Shown here one piece after another: positions 63,401 to 64,000 of a DNA stretch of 64,000 nucleotides. The stretch spans positions 6,134,501-6,198,500 of the forward strand of contig JANCRA010000019.1 in the NCBI GenBank assembly GCA_024362935.1. Direction: 5' to 3'. The stretch comes from Setophaga petechia (Eukaryota > Chordata > Aves > Passeriformes > Parulidae). The position numbers and the translations under genes are program-made. The notes under the pieces are model-generated. The model was given only the letters and a program-made list of their open reading frames with translations. It made no database searches and was not told where the DNA came from. The number at the start of each line of letters is the position of its first letter. Position 1 is the first letter of the stretch.

Positions 63401-64000
63401 CTATGTTTCTAAAATACAGTGCAAATGCATATAGTTTTCTGGACAGCCAACTGTTGAAAGGAAATATGTTTTAAAAGGCACTAAAAAAACTTAAAAGAAA
63501 AATTAAAAATAAAAAAAAACACCCCTAAGCTGTGTGATGAATAAGTAGTAGGACTCCTCCTGACCCAGGTGCAGAGAATAATTTAATTCTCCTACTCCTT
63601 CAAAATAAATTAAATGAGAAGACCACATTTAATCATAAGATACATATTACTGAAGGTGGAGATCCTATCTCCCACCGCCACCTTGTATCAAAGCCTATAA
63701 ACCTCATGTTCAAGCCACACTGCAGTCTTAAAGAAAGGCTATCAATCCCTGACATCTGTAAGGCTGCAGCCATCTGGAGCTCTATTTATATGTTGAGATG
63801 TGCATCAGGCACAGAGGCGGTTACTTAATTACAGCATCTCCAACACTCACTGTGCTCTTAGCAGCTCTCACACTCAGCTGCTGGTCAGCACAGCAAGCCT
63901 TTTCCACTCAGCCCAAAAGCCAAGCTGCAATCCTGCAGAGCAGCCAAGACACATTCCTAAACCCCTACTTCCCAGCTCACTAAAGAGGAATTTCAAAAGT
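58976..64000. other. Upstream intron or flank, no gene recognised
   Basis: If 58925-58975 is a true 5' exon, this is RB1CC1 intron 1. No CpG-dense promoter block was seen by eye, so the first exon probably lies past 64000. It contains an A30 tract (60428-60457) and a locally GC-richer stretch with overlapping open frames near 62186-62875. Confidence 0.5.
60428..60457 (+). repeat. Poly-A tract (30 A)
   Basis: Homopolymer on the plus strand. No retrocopy or SINE body was recognised upstream and no target-site duplication is evident. Confidence 0.9.

Overview
This is vertebrate nuclear DNA, AT-rich and intron-dominated, and probably avian. The main evidence for a bird (or another sauropsid) is a 5'-truncated, diverged CR1 LINE 3' end at about 790-1090 and a second CR1 scrap near 32958-33025. 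Nothing bacterial, viral or plasmid-like was seen.

One gene accounts for almost the whole window. It is RB1CC1 (FIP200), on the minus strand, transcribed from high to low coordinates. All 22 coding exons can be placed, from the ATG at 56841 to the stop codon at 6863-6865. Every reading frame closes across every junction. The assembled CDS is 4797 nt, or 1598 residues plus stop, against 1594 residues for human FIP200 as I remember it. A 51-nt non-coding 5' exon is proposed at 58925-58975, and a poly(A) signal at 5987-5992 gives a 3'UTR of roughly 0.9 kb. The promoter and first exon are not visible and probably lie beyond position 64000.

Layout, low to high coordinate: 1-5969 is gene-poor downstream flank with one CR1; 5970-6940 is the 3'UTR and last coding exon; 7286-19386 holds the exons for the C-terminal Claw domain and distal coiled coil; 23168-25083 is the giant exon (1916 nt) with the FFAT-like motif and most of the coiled coil; 30124-43704 holds the exons for the N-terminal ATG13/ULK1 scaffold domain; 43705-53831 is a 10.1-kb intron with a G19 tract; 53832-56880 holds the first three coding exons, with a ubiquitin-like start; 58925-58975 is the putative 5'UTR exon; 58976-64000 is upstream intron or flank without a recognised gene.

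The product is the scaffold of the ULK1/ATG1 autophagy-initiation complex. Its N-terminal dimer binds ATG13, the long coiled coil spans the middle, and the C-terminal Claw binds cargo receptors. No previously undescribed multigene system is present. The observations worth following are at RNA level. They are a tandem 5' splice site in the Claw exon paired with a tandem 3' splice site in the next exon, a weak donor on the giant exon with a frame-shifting competitor 5 nt away, a possible uORF, two long perfect intronic hairpins, and a G19/C19 tract.
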